A stretch of DNA of 64,000 bases from Paractinoplanes lichenicola (GTDB lineage: Bacteria > Actinomycetota > Actinomycetes > Mycobacteriales > Micromonosporaceae), in NCBI RefSeq assembly GCF_016785085.1, contig NZ_JAENHO010000004.1, positions 124,001 through 188,000 of the forward strand, read 5' to 3'. Below, in pieces: positions 43,729 through 52,947 of this stretch (position 1 is the stretch's first letter; each line of letters begins with the position of its first letter). A model generated the notes under the pieces. The model was not told the DNA's origin. It searched no databases and saw only the letters and a list, made by a program, of their open reading frames with translations. The position numbers and the translations under genes are program-made.

Positions 43729-45132
43729 ATGCCTTCACAGCTCGTCGATGCGCAGCAGATCCAGGGCAACATCCTTCGCCCGTTCGGCGGCGCCCACCAG
43801 GCGTTCGTGGCGCTGTCATTCCGCAACAACCGGCCCGCGGCCCGCCGCTGGCTGACCGCTGCCGCCGCTCGCGCGACCGGCACCGACCAGGTGCCGGGCC
43901 GCGGCCAGGACCGGCTCGAGCCCGGCCGCTCGCTGCTCAACGTCGGCCTCACCGCCACGGGCCTGGTGCTGTTGCACCCCGAGACCGCGGACCGGCTGGC
44001 CGCCTTCGTCGCGTTCTGGCACGGCCCGCTGGGCCCCCGCGTCGACGACAACGACCGCCTGACCACGGCGCCGGCGCTGCTCGGCGACACCGGCCCCAGC
44101 GACCCGTCGCACTGGGTGGTCGGCGGTCTCGGCCGCCCGGTCGACGCCCTGCTGACGCTCGCGGCCGGCGACGAGGAGACCATCAAGCAGGCGGTGCTGG
44201 CCGAGCAGGCCGCAGCCGAAGGCTTCGACGTGCTGTTCGTGCAGCACTGCGAGGTGCTGCGCGACGACCGCGGCCGGCGGGTCGAGCACTTCGGCTTCAC
44301 CGACGGCATCTCCCAGCCCGGCGTCAAAGGCTTCCCCGACGCCGAACCGGCCCGCCCCGGCTCCCCGATGATCGCCGCGGGCGAGTTCATCCTGGGACAC
44401 GTCGGCGAACGCCGGCCCCAGTCGTGGATGCCCCGCCCGGTGCCGCCGGCCTGGATGCACGGCGGCTCGTTCCAGGTGTTCCGCCGCCTGCGGCAGGACG
44501 TCGCGGGCTGGCGGCGGCGGCTGACCGAGGTGGCCGGGGAGAGCGGCGACCCGTCGACGATCGCCGCCCACGCGCTCGGACGGCATCTGGACGGCCGCCC
44601 CCTCGCCGCGCCCGGGGCCAGCCTCGAGAAAGAGAACGACTTCACGTACGACGAGGACCGCGACGGCGAGAAGACCCCGCTCTACGCCCACATCCGCAAG
44701 GTCAACCCGCGCGAGGACGTGATCTTCCGCGACCGCGGCCACAAGATGCTGCGCCGCGGCATCCCCTTCGGACCCACATACGACGAGGACCCCGCCACCG
44801 ACCGCGGCATGATCTTCAACTCGTACCTGACCAGTATCGAGGACCAGTACGAGTTCGTGCAGCGCCGCTGGGCCAACGACCCGGGCTTCCCGTCCAGCTC
44901 GCTGGCCAAGTACGGCCGCGTGCCCGCCACCCCGGCCCGCATCGACGGCCTCGACCCAGTGCTGGGTGACAGCCGCGGGACGGCGGAGAGCCGGCTGCCC
45001 GCCGAGGTCTACGACAAAATCAAGGAGCCCGCATTCGGCGGCTTCGTGACAACGACGGGCGCGGTTTACGCCTTCGCCCCGTCCCTGGAGGCGCTGCGCA
45101 AGCTGGCCGGCGACGACTCCCTGGCCGGCTAA
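43729..45132 (+). CDS. Dyp-type heme peroxidase
   Basis: This 467-aa dye-decolourising peroxidase has the family signature GFTDGISQPGV (the GxxDG motif with the distal Asp). A probable distal Arg and the proximal heme region lie in the C-terminal half around KMLRRGIPFGPTYDEDP. No signal peptide is seen, so it should act in the cytosol or in an encapsulin shell; no encapsulin gene is in the window. The length fits the larger C/D-type actinobacterial members. It follows asnB by 22 bp, but a functional link is not evident. It overlaps the convergent cyclase gene by 4 bases. Confidence 0.9.
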   Translation: MPSQLVDAQQIQGNILRPFGGAHQAFVALSFRNNRPAARRWLTAAAARATGTDQVPGRGQDRLEPGRSLLNVGLTATGLVLLHPETADRLAAFVAFWHGPLGPRVDDNDRLTTAPALLGDTGPSDPSHWVVGGLGRPVDALLTLAAGDEETIKQAVLAEQAAAEGFDVLFVQHCEVLRDDRGRRVEHFGFTDGISQPGVKGFPDAEPARPGSPMIAAGEFILGHVGERRPQSWMPRPVPPAWMHGGSFQVFRRLRQDVAGWRRRLTEVAGESGDPSTIAAHALGRHLDGRPLAAPGASLEKENDFTYDEDRDGEKTPLYAHIRKVNPREDVIFRDRGHKMLRRGIPFGPTYDEDPATDRGMIFNSYLTSIEDQYEFVQRRWANDPGFPSSSLAKYGRVPATPARIDGLDPVLGDSRGTAESRLPAEVYDKIKEPAFGGFVTTTGAVYAFAPSLEALRKLAGDDSLAG

Positions 45133-48100
45133 GCAGCCCTGGTCTGCCGCGGCGCCCGGTCGATACGCTCCAGCAGCGTCTCCAGACCGGGCCCGCTGTC
45201 GGCAACGATCCACTGGGGAAGCGCGGGCAGCGGCGCACCGGGCGGCAGCCTTACGCCGGTGAGCCTGAGATAGGCGTGCCGGTATTCGAGGCTGGGGGCC
45301 CGCGCGTACAACCGCCGGTAGATATCCGCCGCCATCCGTCGAGCGTCGTCGTCAGTCGGGTCGGCCTGCCACGCCGCATCCATGAGGGCCGCCACCTCAT
45401 GCGGTTCCGACCACGTCTCGGCTGCTTTCCGCAGTCTTTCAGCGGCCGCCATCGCGTCGATCTTGCGAGAGTCGATTTGCAGTCGGATCGACAGGATGAA
45501 TGCCGTTACCCGCGTGTCCCGCTCATCGTGTTCCTCGGCGATGTTCAGCGCCTCGGAGTTCAAACGTTCCGCTACTGCTGGACGGCCGGCACTCAGATGG
45601 AGCCTGCCTAGACGATAGAGCGATTCGCAGAGGTAGTAGGGCGCTTCCAGTTCGCGGGCCATCAGAACGGCACGCTCCAGCAGACGCTGTGCCTCTGCTG
45701 TCCGGCCCTCCGCTGCGGCGATCGCTCCGAGCCCGGTCACCTTGTCGACGACAGACGCCCAGTCCCGTAGTTCAACGGCGACTCGCAGCGAGCTCAGCGC
45801 ACAAGCTCGGGCTCGACTGAAGTCGCCCTCCTCGCGATAGATCTCACCCATGTTCCCAACCGTGATGCTGGCGGTGTGCCGTGCCCCAATCGCGCGTGCC
45901 ACGTCCAGCGCCCGGCGATAAGACGCAATTGCCTGCACATGATCAGCGTTACGCACGAATGCCCAGCCCAGGTTGTTCGCGCCGTGCAGCATCCAATAAC
46001 GGTCGCGGGCCTGCTCGGCCGTGCTGAACGCCTGGCGCAAACTGTCGAGCGCATTCTCCGACCGGCCGGTATTGAGATAGCACAAACCCAGATGGTTGAG
46101 CGCGGCGCACATCGCCGGCAAGTCACCCGCAGCGGTCGCCATCGCCAGATGTCGCTCGGCCGTGGCGATCGCCTCGGCGTATTCCCCTTGGCGGAACAGC
46201 ACAAAAGTCATCCTGTCCATGGTCCGCGACAATCCACTGGCATCGCCGAGGCTCTGGAATCCCGCGAGGGCACTCCGTAGCCAGTCGAGGGCCTCGGCGG
46301 GCTTACTTGTGTAGATCAGCAGATCGCCGAGTTGCCGCTGGCCGGCTGCGACGATGTCACGGCGCCCGGTCGCCTCCGCGGCCCGCATTGCCAGTCGGTA
46401 GTGTCGCTCGGCCTCGGCCCACTGACCGGTATGGTGCTGCACGGTGCCGATCTCCACGTGCAATGCAGCCTGCTCCGCCTCTGGTAGCAGGGGAAGCAGC
46501 CGTCCGTAGTACTGGGTCGCCGCCTCATTCGCGAAGATTGCCTTCGCGCGGTCCCCAGCTGCCCGGAACCAGATCCGCTGTTTATCGGTTCGGTCGGTGC
46601 GGGCGTAGTGGTGGGCGAGCAAGTCGACATACTGGGCCAACCGATCGGCAAAAGCCTCTTCTACAAACAAGCCGGCTTGCTCGTGCAGGGCGGACCGGGT
46701 GTCGTAGGTGATGCTTTGATACGCCGTCTCCTGCGTGATCGGGTGCTTGAACTCGTACTCCGGCTCAGGTCCCTCATTGACGCGGGGAGTGATATCGAGC
46801 GAATGAAGATGCCGAAGATGTGTGGCAACCTGCTGCGATGAACCAGCCTTCGGATAGACCGAAGCGATCCACGGCGGCCGGAAGCGCCGACCGATCACGC
46901 TGGCCACCTTGATTGCGGCCTTCTCGTCATCGGTGAGTTGGTCGATGCGAGCCATCACCAGACGCTGGAGGCTGTCCGGCAAATGGAGCGCGGCAAGTCC
47001 GGCCGCATTAGCAGGGTCGAATCCGTTGCCGTGCAGGTAGGCGATCAATTCCTCGATGTAGAACGCGTTTCCTCGCGCCTGTTCGTCGACCTGCTCGACC
47101 ACCCGTGCCGAGATCACGGCGTCCCGACCGTAGCGTTCTCGCAGGCACAATGTGGCCAACCGCTGCGCGTCAGCGCTCGTCATCTGAGTCAGTGGCATTT
47201 CCACCACGTGATCGGCCCCAGAGAGCGTGCCCGGTGTCAACTCGCGTGAGGTTGCCACGAGCAGGACCGGAAGATCGGCCAGACGAGCGGCCAGCAAGTC
47301 GAGCAAGCTCAGGGAAGCGGGGTCGATCCAGTGGCAATCTTCGAGTAACAGGACCAGTGGGGCGGCTTGGGCTCGCTCCCGGAGGATGGCGATCAGGATC
47401 GAGCGCAGCAGCACATCGCGTCCTGCCTGGTCGAGCTGGGCGGTGAGTTCGTTGTCCGCCATCGGCAGGTCGACCACCGCGGCTACCAACGGTGCACGCT
47501 GGCCGGTTTCGTCGTAGCGAGAGACCCGAGCAGTCAGCGCCACCCGCTGCTCCTCGAGTGGCAATGAAGCATCGATGTCCAGCAACTCGCGCCAGATCGA
47601 GCGCCACACCAGGTAGCTCGCATTCGTTCCATGCGAACGGCAACTACCGCTGTAGCCCGTGAAACCAAGTTCGCCTGCTATCCGGCAGGTCTCAGCGGCG
47701 AGACGAGATTTACCGATGCCAGCCTCGCCATGCAGCCAGACGACGCGGCCGCGGCTTGTGCGCACCTCGCTCACGAGTTGTTCGAGTCGCGCCATCTCAC
47801 TGGCGCGTCCAACCAAGGCGCTGGACGCGGGCGAAGGGAGTTCGCCTGGCGGCGTGGACTCCAGCACCGAGCGCACGATCCAAGACTGGACCGGCATGGC
47901 CTTACCCTTGGCGGCCACCTCGATGGGACCTTCGGCTTCGACCACGTCGCTGACCCGCTCAAAGGTGGATCGGTCGACGAGCAAATGTCCAGGCGGCGCA
48001 GCCTGCATCAGCCTTGCCGCCAAATTGACCGCGTCGCCAACTACGGCATACTCGCGGCGTACGTCGGAGCCGACTTCACCGCAGAAGACCGGCCCGGTAG

Positions 48101-49190
48101 TCAGTCCCCCTCGGCCGGTCCCGCCGGGCAGCGCGAGGAGTTCGAGGCAGCAGCGAAGTGCCCGTTCCTCGTCGTCCTCGTGACTTACCGGAGTGCCGAA
48201 GACGGCGACCAGCACAGTGCCCTTGTCATCGGCCATGAGATGACGCAGGTGGCCGCCGTAACGGTCGATAACGGCCACTCCAGCGGCCAGATAGCGCTGG
48301 AGGGCCTCCACGGTCTCGCGATTGTCGATGGAAAGGTCGGGCAGGCGGACGAAGGCCGTAGTGACCTTGCGGTGCTCGTTGACCAGTTCGTGCCGCCCCG
48401 ACCTGAGTCTCGTCCGGATAGCCGGGTGCAGGAAGGGTTCGACGAGTCGCTCGAGCTCCGCACTCCTTGACTCTGCGTAGATCGCCGGGCCGGATGTCGC
48501 ACTCTTCACAGCCGGTTGATCGGCTATCAACCGCAACTCCGCGGCTGCCACGATTTCACCCCGCTCGGCACGATGCAGAGCAGCGACCGCGTCATCGAGC
48601 GCCGGGCCGGCAATGAGGTGCTGCAGGCGGGTCGCTGGGTCCCCGAGCAGCATCAGAAGCAGCGGGCCCGCAGCCATCCCGATTCGGATGGTGAGCGAAC
48701 GGGCGCCGTCAGGTGTCGACACCGGAACGACAGAGGCAGTAGCTTCGCGTATCAACTCGGCACAGCGGATCGCGCGGCGGGCAACAGCGGCTGCGGTTTC
48801 CGGTGTGTAGTCGAACATTCCGACCAGGGCGTCGCCCGCGAAGTCGACGACACTGCCGCCCGATTCGGCAATCGCGTCGGCGGTGACCTCGAACCAGCGG
48901 TTGATGATGCGAGTCAATTGCTCGGTGCCGAAGCTTCCCGAGCCCGCGAAGCTTTCGGTAAGTGCTGTGAAACCTACGACGTCGGCGTAGAGAACAACGG
49001 CATGGGCACGCTGCGTGACTGGCGGAATGCTGACACTGTCGGCTGTCAGCAGCAGCCGTAGAACGTGTTCGGGCAGGTAAGAACGCCAGGTCGCAGCCAA
49101 TGCATTTACGATCTGTGATGAGGAGATAACCGGGAGTTGCTCGGTCACGCCTTGTGTGGCCACCTCTCGGATCCTACTGTCGGGGATCAA
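45129..49190 (-). CDS. Tandem-cyclase/AAA-ATPase/TPR protein (soluble adenylyl cyclase-like)
   Basis: This 1353-aa cytosolic signalling protein has two class III cyclase domains at about 60-235 and 280-430. The first has both metal Asp residues (LYADVVGFTALT, DFAGDALVGMF) but lacks the Asn-Arg pair. The second lacks the metals (FVRLPDLSIDN) but keeps the Asn-Arg pattern VGDAVNLAARLM. An AAA/STAND ATPase (Walker A GEAGIGKSR, Walker B LLLLEDCHWIDP) and at least eight TPR-like repeats follow to about 1280. This order equals that of soluble adenylyl cyclases and of many actinobacterial regulators. The TTG at 49190 has no clear ribosome site; a GTG at 49163 is an alternative. Confidence 0.88.
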   Translation of the reverse strand: MIPDSRIREVATQGVTEQLPVISSSQIVNALAATWRSYLPEHVLRLLLTADSVSIPPVTQRAHAVVLYADVVGFTALTESFAGSGSFGTEQLTRIINRWFEVTADAIAESGGSVVDFAGDALVGMFDYTPETAAAVARRAIRCAELIREATASVVPVSTPDGARSLTIRIGMAAGPLLLMLLGDPATRLQHLIAGPALDDAVAALHRAERGEIVAAAELRLIADQPAVKSATSGPAIYAESRSAELERLVEPFLHPAIRTRLRSGRHELVNEHRKVTTAFVRLPDLSIDNRETVEALQRYLAAGVAVIDRYGGHLRHLMADDKGTVLVAVFGTPVSHEDDEERALRCCLELLALPGGTGRGGLTTGPVFCGEVGSDVRREYAVVGDAVNLAARLMQAAPPGHLLVDRSTFERVSDVVEAEGPIEVAAKGKAMPVQSWIVRSVLESTPPGELPSPASSALVGRASEMARLEQLVSEVRTSRGRVVWLHGEAGIGKSRLAAETCRIAGELGFTGYSGSCRSHGTNASYLVWRSIWRELLDIDASLPLEEQRVALTARVSRYDETGQRAPLVAAVVDLPMADNELTAQLDQAGRDVLLRSILIAILRERAQAAPLVLLLEDCHWIDPASLSLLDLLAARLADLPVLLVATSRELTPGTLSGADHVVEMPLTQMTSADAQRLATLCLRERYGRDAVISARVVEQVDEQARGNAFYIEELIAYLHGNGFDPANAAGLAALHLPDSLQRLVMARIDQLTDDEKAAIKVASVIGRRFRPPWIASVYPKAGSSQQVATHLRHLHSLDITPRVNEGPEPEYEFKHPITQETAYQSITYDTRSALHEQAGLFVEEAFADRLAQYVDLLAHHYARTDRTDKQRIWFRAAGDRAKAIFANEAATQYYGRLLPLLPEAEQAALHVEIGTVQHHTGQWAEAERHYRLAMRAAEATGRRDIVAAGQRQLGDLLIYTSKPAEALDWLRSALAGFQSLGDASGLSRTMDRMTFVLFRQGEYAEAIATAERHLAMATAAGDLPAMCAALNHLGLCYLNTGRSENALDSLRQAFSTAEQARDRYWMLHGANNLGWAFVRNADHVQAIASYRRALDVARAIGARHTASITVGNMGEIYREEGDFSRARACALSSLRVAVELRDWASVVDKVTGLGAIAAAEGRTAEAQRLLERAVLMARELEAPYYLCESLYRLGRLHLSAGRPAVAERLNSEALNIAEEHDERDTRVTAFILSIRLQIDSRKIDAMAAAERLRKAAETWSEPHEVAALMDAAWQADPTDDDARRMAADIYRRLYARAPSLEYRHAYLRLTGVRLPPGAPLPALPQWIVADSGPGLETLLERIDRAPRQTRAA

Positions 49191-49231
49191 TCATCACTCT
49201 CGGCGCGACTGTCGCCAATGGGGGGCACGTC

Positions 49232-49843
49232 ATGGGTATGGGCACCAGCGACGCCGTCTTTGAACTGACCGGGGCGTGCGTCCATTCCCTGCGGTTCGCA
49301 TTTGGGGCTCCGATCGGCTACCCGTACGCTCCGCTGCTGCCGGAGGGTAGCGACCAGCCGGAGGCGTTGTTCCGGCGGGTGCAGGCCGCCTCGCCGCCGC
49401 CTCGTCGTAACGGTGAGCCCTGGTATGCCGGCATGACGCTGGCCGGTGAGCCGTTCCGGCCCGACGTCGTCACCGGCGCCGACCGCTTGGCCGCTGTGGA
49501 GCACGAGGAGGGCGTTCCGTCGCTCGATGCTGCGGAACCGGAGACGATCGTGCTGGACGAGTGGATCCGGGTGGGGCAACCGGACGAGCCGAAGACGATC
49601 GCGTTCCCGGGGGCGGACCGAGGGCAGTTCCTGTTGTCGATCGGTTACTGGAGCCCGATTCCCGAGGGCGAGAAGAGCACGGAGAAGGAAGTCCGGTATT
49701 ACGGCGAGTACCGGATGGACTGGAGCCGGGTGCCTGAGGGCCGGTGGGTCGCCGTGAGCTTCGATGCTTTCTGGCCGCCGGAGCGGGACAGTGCCGACAT
49801 GATCATCCCGATCGGGGCCTGCGACTCCAGCTGTCCGGTCTGA
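49232..49843 (+). CDS. Hypothetical protein, 203 aa
   Basis: I do not recognise a family. The soluble protein has a Trp- and Pro-rich composition with no signal peptide or membrane helix. Features include SLRFAFGAPIGYPYAPLLPE, a central IVLDEWIRVGQPDEPKTIAF, IGYWSPIPEGEKSTEKEVRY and a C-terminus with three Asp and two Cys (IGACDSSCPV). The ATG at 49232 follows a GGGGGG run, which acts as the ribosome site. It diverges from the cyclase gene at 49190. A DNA-only shadow is unlikely, because the start, ribosome site and gene-sized frame agree. Confidence 0.65.
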   Translation: MGMGTSDAVFELTGACVHSLRFAFGAPIGYPYAPLLPEGSDQPEALFRRVQAASPPPRRNGEPWYAGMTLAGEPFRPDVVTGADRLAAVEHEEGVPSLDAAEPETIVLDEWIRVGQPDEPKTIAFPGADRGQFLLSIGYWSPIPEGEKSTEKEVRYYGEYRMDWSRVPEGRWVAVSFDAFWPPERDSADMIIPIGACDSSCPV

Positions 49844-49883
49844 CTTCACTTTCATCGCCGGCCAATCTACAGTCATCAATGAA

Positions 49884-49897
49884 TGGGAGCGCTCCCA
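49884..49897. promoter_or_regulatory. CelR/CebR operator upstream of CBM2 gene
   Basis: TGGGAGCGCTCCCA is a perfect 14-bp palindrome 19 bases before the GTG of the CBM2 protein gene. It is identical to the known CelR/CebR (LacI-family) operator that represses cellulose-degradation genes of Thermobifida and Streptomyces until cellobiose appears. This strongly suggests cellulose-induced expression. The regulator gene itself is not in the window. Confidence 0.88.
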
Positions 49898-49915
49898 AGA
49901 CTGTAGGAGGCGGCC

Positions 49916-51103
49916 GTGCGACGTCGGATGTATGCGGTGGCGGGGGCTGCGGCGCTGGTCGCGGCCGGTCTGGCAGTGGCGGTGGCGCCGCCGGCGTCGG
50001 CCGCCGCGGCCTGCACTGTGGAGTGGACGGCCAATCAGTGGTCGAACGGTTTCACGGCCGAGGTGCAGGTGACCAACGGGGGAGCGGCGGTCACGTCGTG
50101 GACTCTGGGGTGGACGTTCGCCGGGGATCAGCGGGTCACCAACGGGTGGAACGCCACCGTCACCCAGACCGGCAACGCCGTCACGGCGGCGAGTGTGGGG
50201 TGGAACGGGTCGCTCGCCACGGGTGCGTCGGCGCGGTTCGGGTTCCAGGGGACGTATTCGGGGACCAACGCGAAACCGGCCGAGTTCAGCTTCAACGGTG
50301 TCTCGTGCAGCGGATCGCCGACGACCCCGACGCCGGCCCCGACCACACCGGCCCCGACCACGCCCGTGCCGACGACCCCGCCTCCGAGCACCCCGCCGCC
50401 GACCACCCCGAGCCCGGGCTGCGTGCCGACGGCCATCTGCGACGGGTTTGAGAACCAGGCCGGGACCGTGCCGGCCGGGAACTGGACGGTCGCCACGCCG
50501 GACTGCTCAGGGGCGGGAGCGGCGGTCATCGACCGTACGGTGGCTCGAAGTGGGTCTGTCTCGCTGCGCATCGACGGGGCGGCCGGCTACTGCAATCACG
50601 TCTTCGCGGGCAACACGCAGATCCTCGGCACGGCGGGGCCGGTCTGGTACGTCCGTTACTGGGTGCGGCACACCACGGCGCTGCCGGCGTCGCACATCAC
50701 CACGGTGGCCATGCGCGACGCGGCCGACGGAAACAAGGATCTGCGGTTCGGCGGGCAGAACGGGGCCCTGCAGTTCAACCGGGCCTCCGACGACGCGACG
50801 CTCCCGGAGCAGAGCCCGGCCGGCGTGGCCCAGTCGAAACCGCTGCCGACCGGCTCGTGGAACTGCGTCGAGTTCAAGGTCGACGGCAGCAACGGGACGA
50901 TGGAGACCTGGCTCAACAACACGTCGGTGCCGGGGCTGCTCAACGACGGCGTCGCGACGCACGACATCGACGGGCAGTGGCTCAACCGTACGTGGCGGCC
51001 CGCGCTGACCGATCTGCGGCTGGGCTGGGAGAGCTACGGCGAGGGATCCGACACGCTCTGGTACGACGACGTGGCCGTCGGTTCTCAGCGGAACGGGTGC
51101 TGA
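49916..51103 (+). CDS. Secreted CBM2-linked, Cip1-like protein
   Basis: This 395-aa exported protein has a signal peptide (about 1-34). A CBM2 cellulose-binding module (about 36-140: CTVEWTANQWSNGFTAEVQV, with paired Cys at both ends) follows. A Pro-Thr linker (about 143-168) leads to a C-terminal jelly-roll domain (about 170-395) with four Cys. That domain reads RFGGQNGALQFNRASDDATL and LRLGWESYGEGSDTLWYDDV. It resembles the fungal Cip1 fold, known in other actinomycetes, but I see no obvious hydrolase catalytic pair. GGAGG lies 8 bases before the GTG. The perfect CelR/CebR box upstream says it is part of the cellulose regulon. Confidence 0.85.
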   Translation: MRRRMYAVAGAAALVAAGLAVAVAPPASAAAACTVEWTANQWSNGFTAEVQVTNGGAAVTSWTLGWTFAGDQRVTNGWNATVTQTGNAVTAASVGWNGSLATGASARFGFQGTYSGTNAKPAEFSFNGVSCSGSPTTPTPAPTTPAPTTPVPTTPPPSTPPPTTPSPGCVPTAICDGFENQAGTVPAGNWTVATPDCSGAGAAVIDRTVARSGSVSLRIDGAAGYCNHVFAGNTQILGTAGPVWYVRYWVRHTTALPASHITTVAMRDAADGNKDLRFGGQNGALQFNRASDDATLPEQSPAGVAQSKPLPTGSWNCVEFKVDGSNGTMETWLNNTSVPGLLNDGVATHDIDGQWLNRTWRPALTDLRLGWESYGEGSDTLWYDDVAVGSQRNGC

Positions 51104-51121
51104 TCTTCCTACAGTGGGCGC

Positions 51122-51766
51122 ATGAGAGCGCTTGTCGTCAGGGGTGGCTGGGAAGGCCACGAGCCCGTCGCCTGCACCGAGTTGTTCCGCGGCCACCTCG
51201 AAAGCAACGGCTATGTGGTCGGGGTGGCCGACACCCTGGACGTCTACGCGGATCCGGTGGCCATGAGCCGGGCCGATCTGATCGTGCAGTGCTGGACGCG
51301 GGGGCGGTTCACCGAGGAGCAGGAGCGCGGGCTCGTCGAGCGGGTGGCGGCGGGGGCCGGGTTCGCCGGGTGGCACGGCGGGGTGCTGGCCGTCGGCTAC
51401 GAGGCGTCCCGTTATCAATACATGCTGGGCGGCCGCTTCCTGTTCCACCCCGGCGATTTCGTACGCCACCAGGTCGACGTCGCCGCGGGCCATCCGATCA
51501 CCGCGGGGCTGCCGGCGTCCTACGAGGTGCACACCGAGCAGTACTACCTGCACGTTGACCCGACGCTGGACGTGCTGGCGACGACCACGTTCCGCGGCAC
51601 GGTGGACGCGCCCGAGACCGCGGGGGCCGTCATGCCGGTGGCGTGGACCCGGCGGTTCGGGGCGGGCCGGGTCTTCGTCTGCACTCTCGGCCACGGGCCG
51701 GCCGACCTGTCGGTCGCGCCTACCCGCACGCTGATCGAGCGCGGATTGTTGTGGGCGGGTGCCTGA
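51122..51766 (+). CDS. ThuA-domain protein
   Basis: This 214-aa cytosolic protein is a single ThuA domain with no signal peptide. The core reads LVVRGGWEGHEPVACTEL, then GAGFAGWHGGVLA, ending in VCTLGHGPADLSVAPTRTLI. ThuA proteins share the class-I glutamine-amidotransferase fold and appear with trehalose or other sugar catabolism genes, but their reaction is undefined. It follows the CBM2 gene by 18 bp and is probably in the same cellulose-controlled operon, consistent with a role in sugar use. Confidence 0.88.
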   Translation: MRALVVRGGWEGHEPVACTELFRGHLESNGYVVGVADTLDVYADPVAMSRADLIVQCWTRGRFTEEQERGLVERVAAGAGFAGWHGGVLAVGYEASRYQYMLGGRFLFHPGDFVRHQVDVAAGHPITAGLPASYEVHTEQYYLHVDPTLDVLATTTFRGTVDAPETAGAVMPVAWTRRFGAGRVFVCTLGHGPADLSVAPTRTLIERGLLWAGA

Positions 51767-51867
51767 GCGATGCTCGATTAAGGTAAGACCTTTTGGCGCC
51801 GAACTGTGGGGCATGTTTCGCATCTCCGAGGTAGAAGATTCCCCGCGCCCGTCGTCGGCGGCGTGTT

Positions 51868-52857
51868 GTGACCGCCGTGCGACTGTTGTCGCGTTTCGCC
51901 CCGCTGATCGTCATTGTTGTGCTGGCCGCCGTGGCCACGGCCGGGGTCACGTGGAACCCGCCCTTCGACCGGCATCTCGGTCCGGCGGTGGCCTACCTGG
52001 TCCTGTCCGCGCTGTTCTGTGTTTTTGTCAACGTGCTGGCCGTGCTCGACCGTGACCCGGCCCGTACGTCGTCGCTCGAACTGCTGCAGACGGCGGCCGG
52101 CATCGTCGTCACCGATCTGGTGCTGGCGTCCATGGATCAGATCGGGCACATCGCGGTCTGGCCGGGCGCCGTCTTCGTGCTGCTCACCGCCTCGACCCGG
52201 CGGCAGCGGCGGGGCGCGCTGGTGGCCTGGGCCGCGATCGTGCCCGCGCTGATCACCGGGTTCGCCCTGCGCGGAATGGTGCTCGACGCCGTGGCGCCCG
52301 CGCTGCTGCTGCTGATCTTCGCGGTGGCCAGCTCGGATCAGGCCTGGCGGCTGGCCCGCACCCGTACGCGGCTCGACGCCGCCGAGGAGCAGGTACGCCT
52401 GCTGTCCGGGGCCGACCCGGTGACCGGCCTGCTCACCCGGGCCACCCTGCAGGACCGGGCGGGTCTCACGCTCAACGAGACCGCGGTCATCGCCGTCGAG
52501 CTCGACGGCTTCCGCGAGCTGACCGACGCGTTCGGCCACGACGCGGGAGACACCCTTCTCCGTACGGTGGCCGACCGCATGCGCAGCACCGTCGCGGACG
52601 ACGCCCTGGTGGCCCGGCTGGCCGGCCAGCAGTTCGTGATCGTGCTGCCGAACACGTCGCGGGCCGCCGCCCAGGCCTGCGCCGACCGCCTGGCCCGCCT
52701 GGCCGACGAGCCGGTCGTCATCGACGGCGCCCGCGCCCCCTTCGGCGTCAGCCTGGGCCTCGCGTACGGCTCCCTCTCCGGCCCGGTGACCCTCCGCGAC
52801 CTGCTCCGCATCGCCGAGGGCCGCGCCCGCGCGGAAGCCGTGCCGACCTGGGGTTAG
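51868..52857 (+). CDS. Membrane GGDEF protein with degenerate active site
   Basis: This 329-aa protein has about five or six N-terminal membrane helices (to residue 165) and a GGDEF fold (ADPVTGLLTRATLQDRAG to the end). The signature motif reads AGQQF instead of GGDEF, so the metal and substrate residues of diguanylate cyclases are lost; it probably cannot make c-di-GMP. It could still bind a nucleotide or a partner. The metal Asp motif also appears as VELDGF. Translation starts at a GTG at 51868. Its last 48 bases were duplicated twice downstream. Confidence 0.8.
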   Translation: MTAVRLLSRFAPLIVIVVLAAVATAGVTWNPPFDRHLGPAVAYLVLSALFCVFVNVLAVLDRDPARTSSLELLQTAAGIVVTDLVLASMDQIGHIAVWPGAVFVLLTASTRRQRRGALVAWAAIVPALITGFALRGMVLDAVAPALLLLIFAVASSDQAWRLARTRTRLDAAEEQVRLLSGADPVTGLLTRATLQDRAGLTLNETAVIAVELDGFRELTDAFGHDAGDTLLRTVADRMRSTVADDALVARLAGQQFVIVLPNTSRAAAQACADRLARLADEPVVIDGARAPFGVSLGLAYGSLSGPVTLRDLLRIAEGRARAEAVPTWG

Positions 52858-52946
52858 GGGCAGGCGCCGAAGGCCGCGCCCGCACGGAAACCGTGCCGGC
52901 CTGGGGTTCAAGGCAACGCCGCGGGGCGCGCCCGCGCGGGAGGCGC
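52812..52946. repeat. Three-copy tandem duplication of a gene's 3' end
   Basis: A unit starting CGCCGAGGGCCGCGCCCGC begins at 52812, again at 52865 (period 53) and, shorter and more diverged, at 52917. The first copy encodes the last codons of the degenerate GGDEF protein including its TAG. The second copy has lost the stop and lies between genes. The third runs up to the stop of the convergent APH-like gene. Confidence 0.85.
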
Positions 52947-52947
52947 G

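Noticed and set aside
41772-45132. Secondary-metabolite or lasso-peptide cluster based on the asparagine-synthase fold
   Set aside because: The synthase has an intact glutaminase domain and housekeeping-like motifs. No precursor peptide or leader protease was found next to it.
43729-45132. Encapsulin cargo system with the Dyp peroxidase
   Set aside because: No encapsulin shell gene lies in the window, and I see no recognisable C-terminal targeting peptide.
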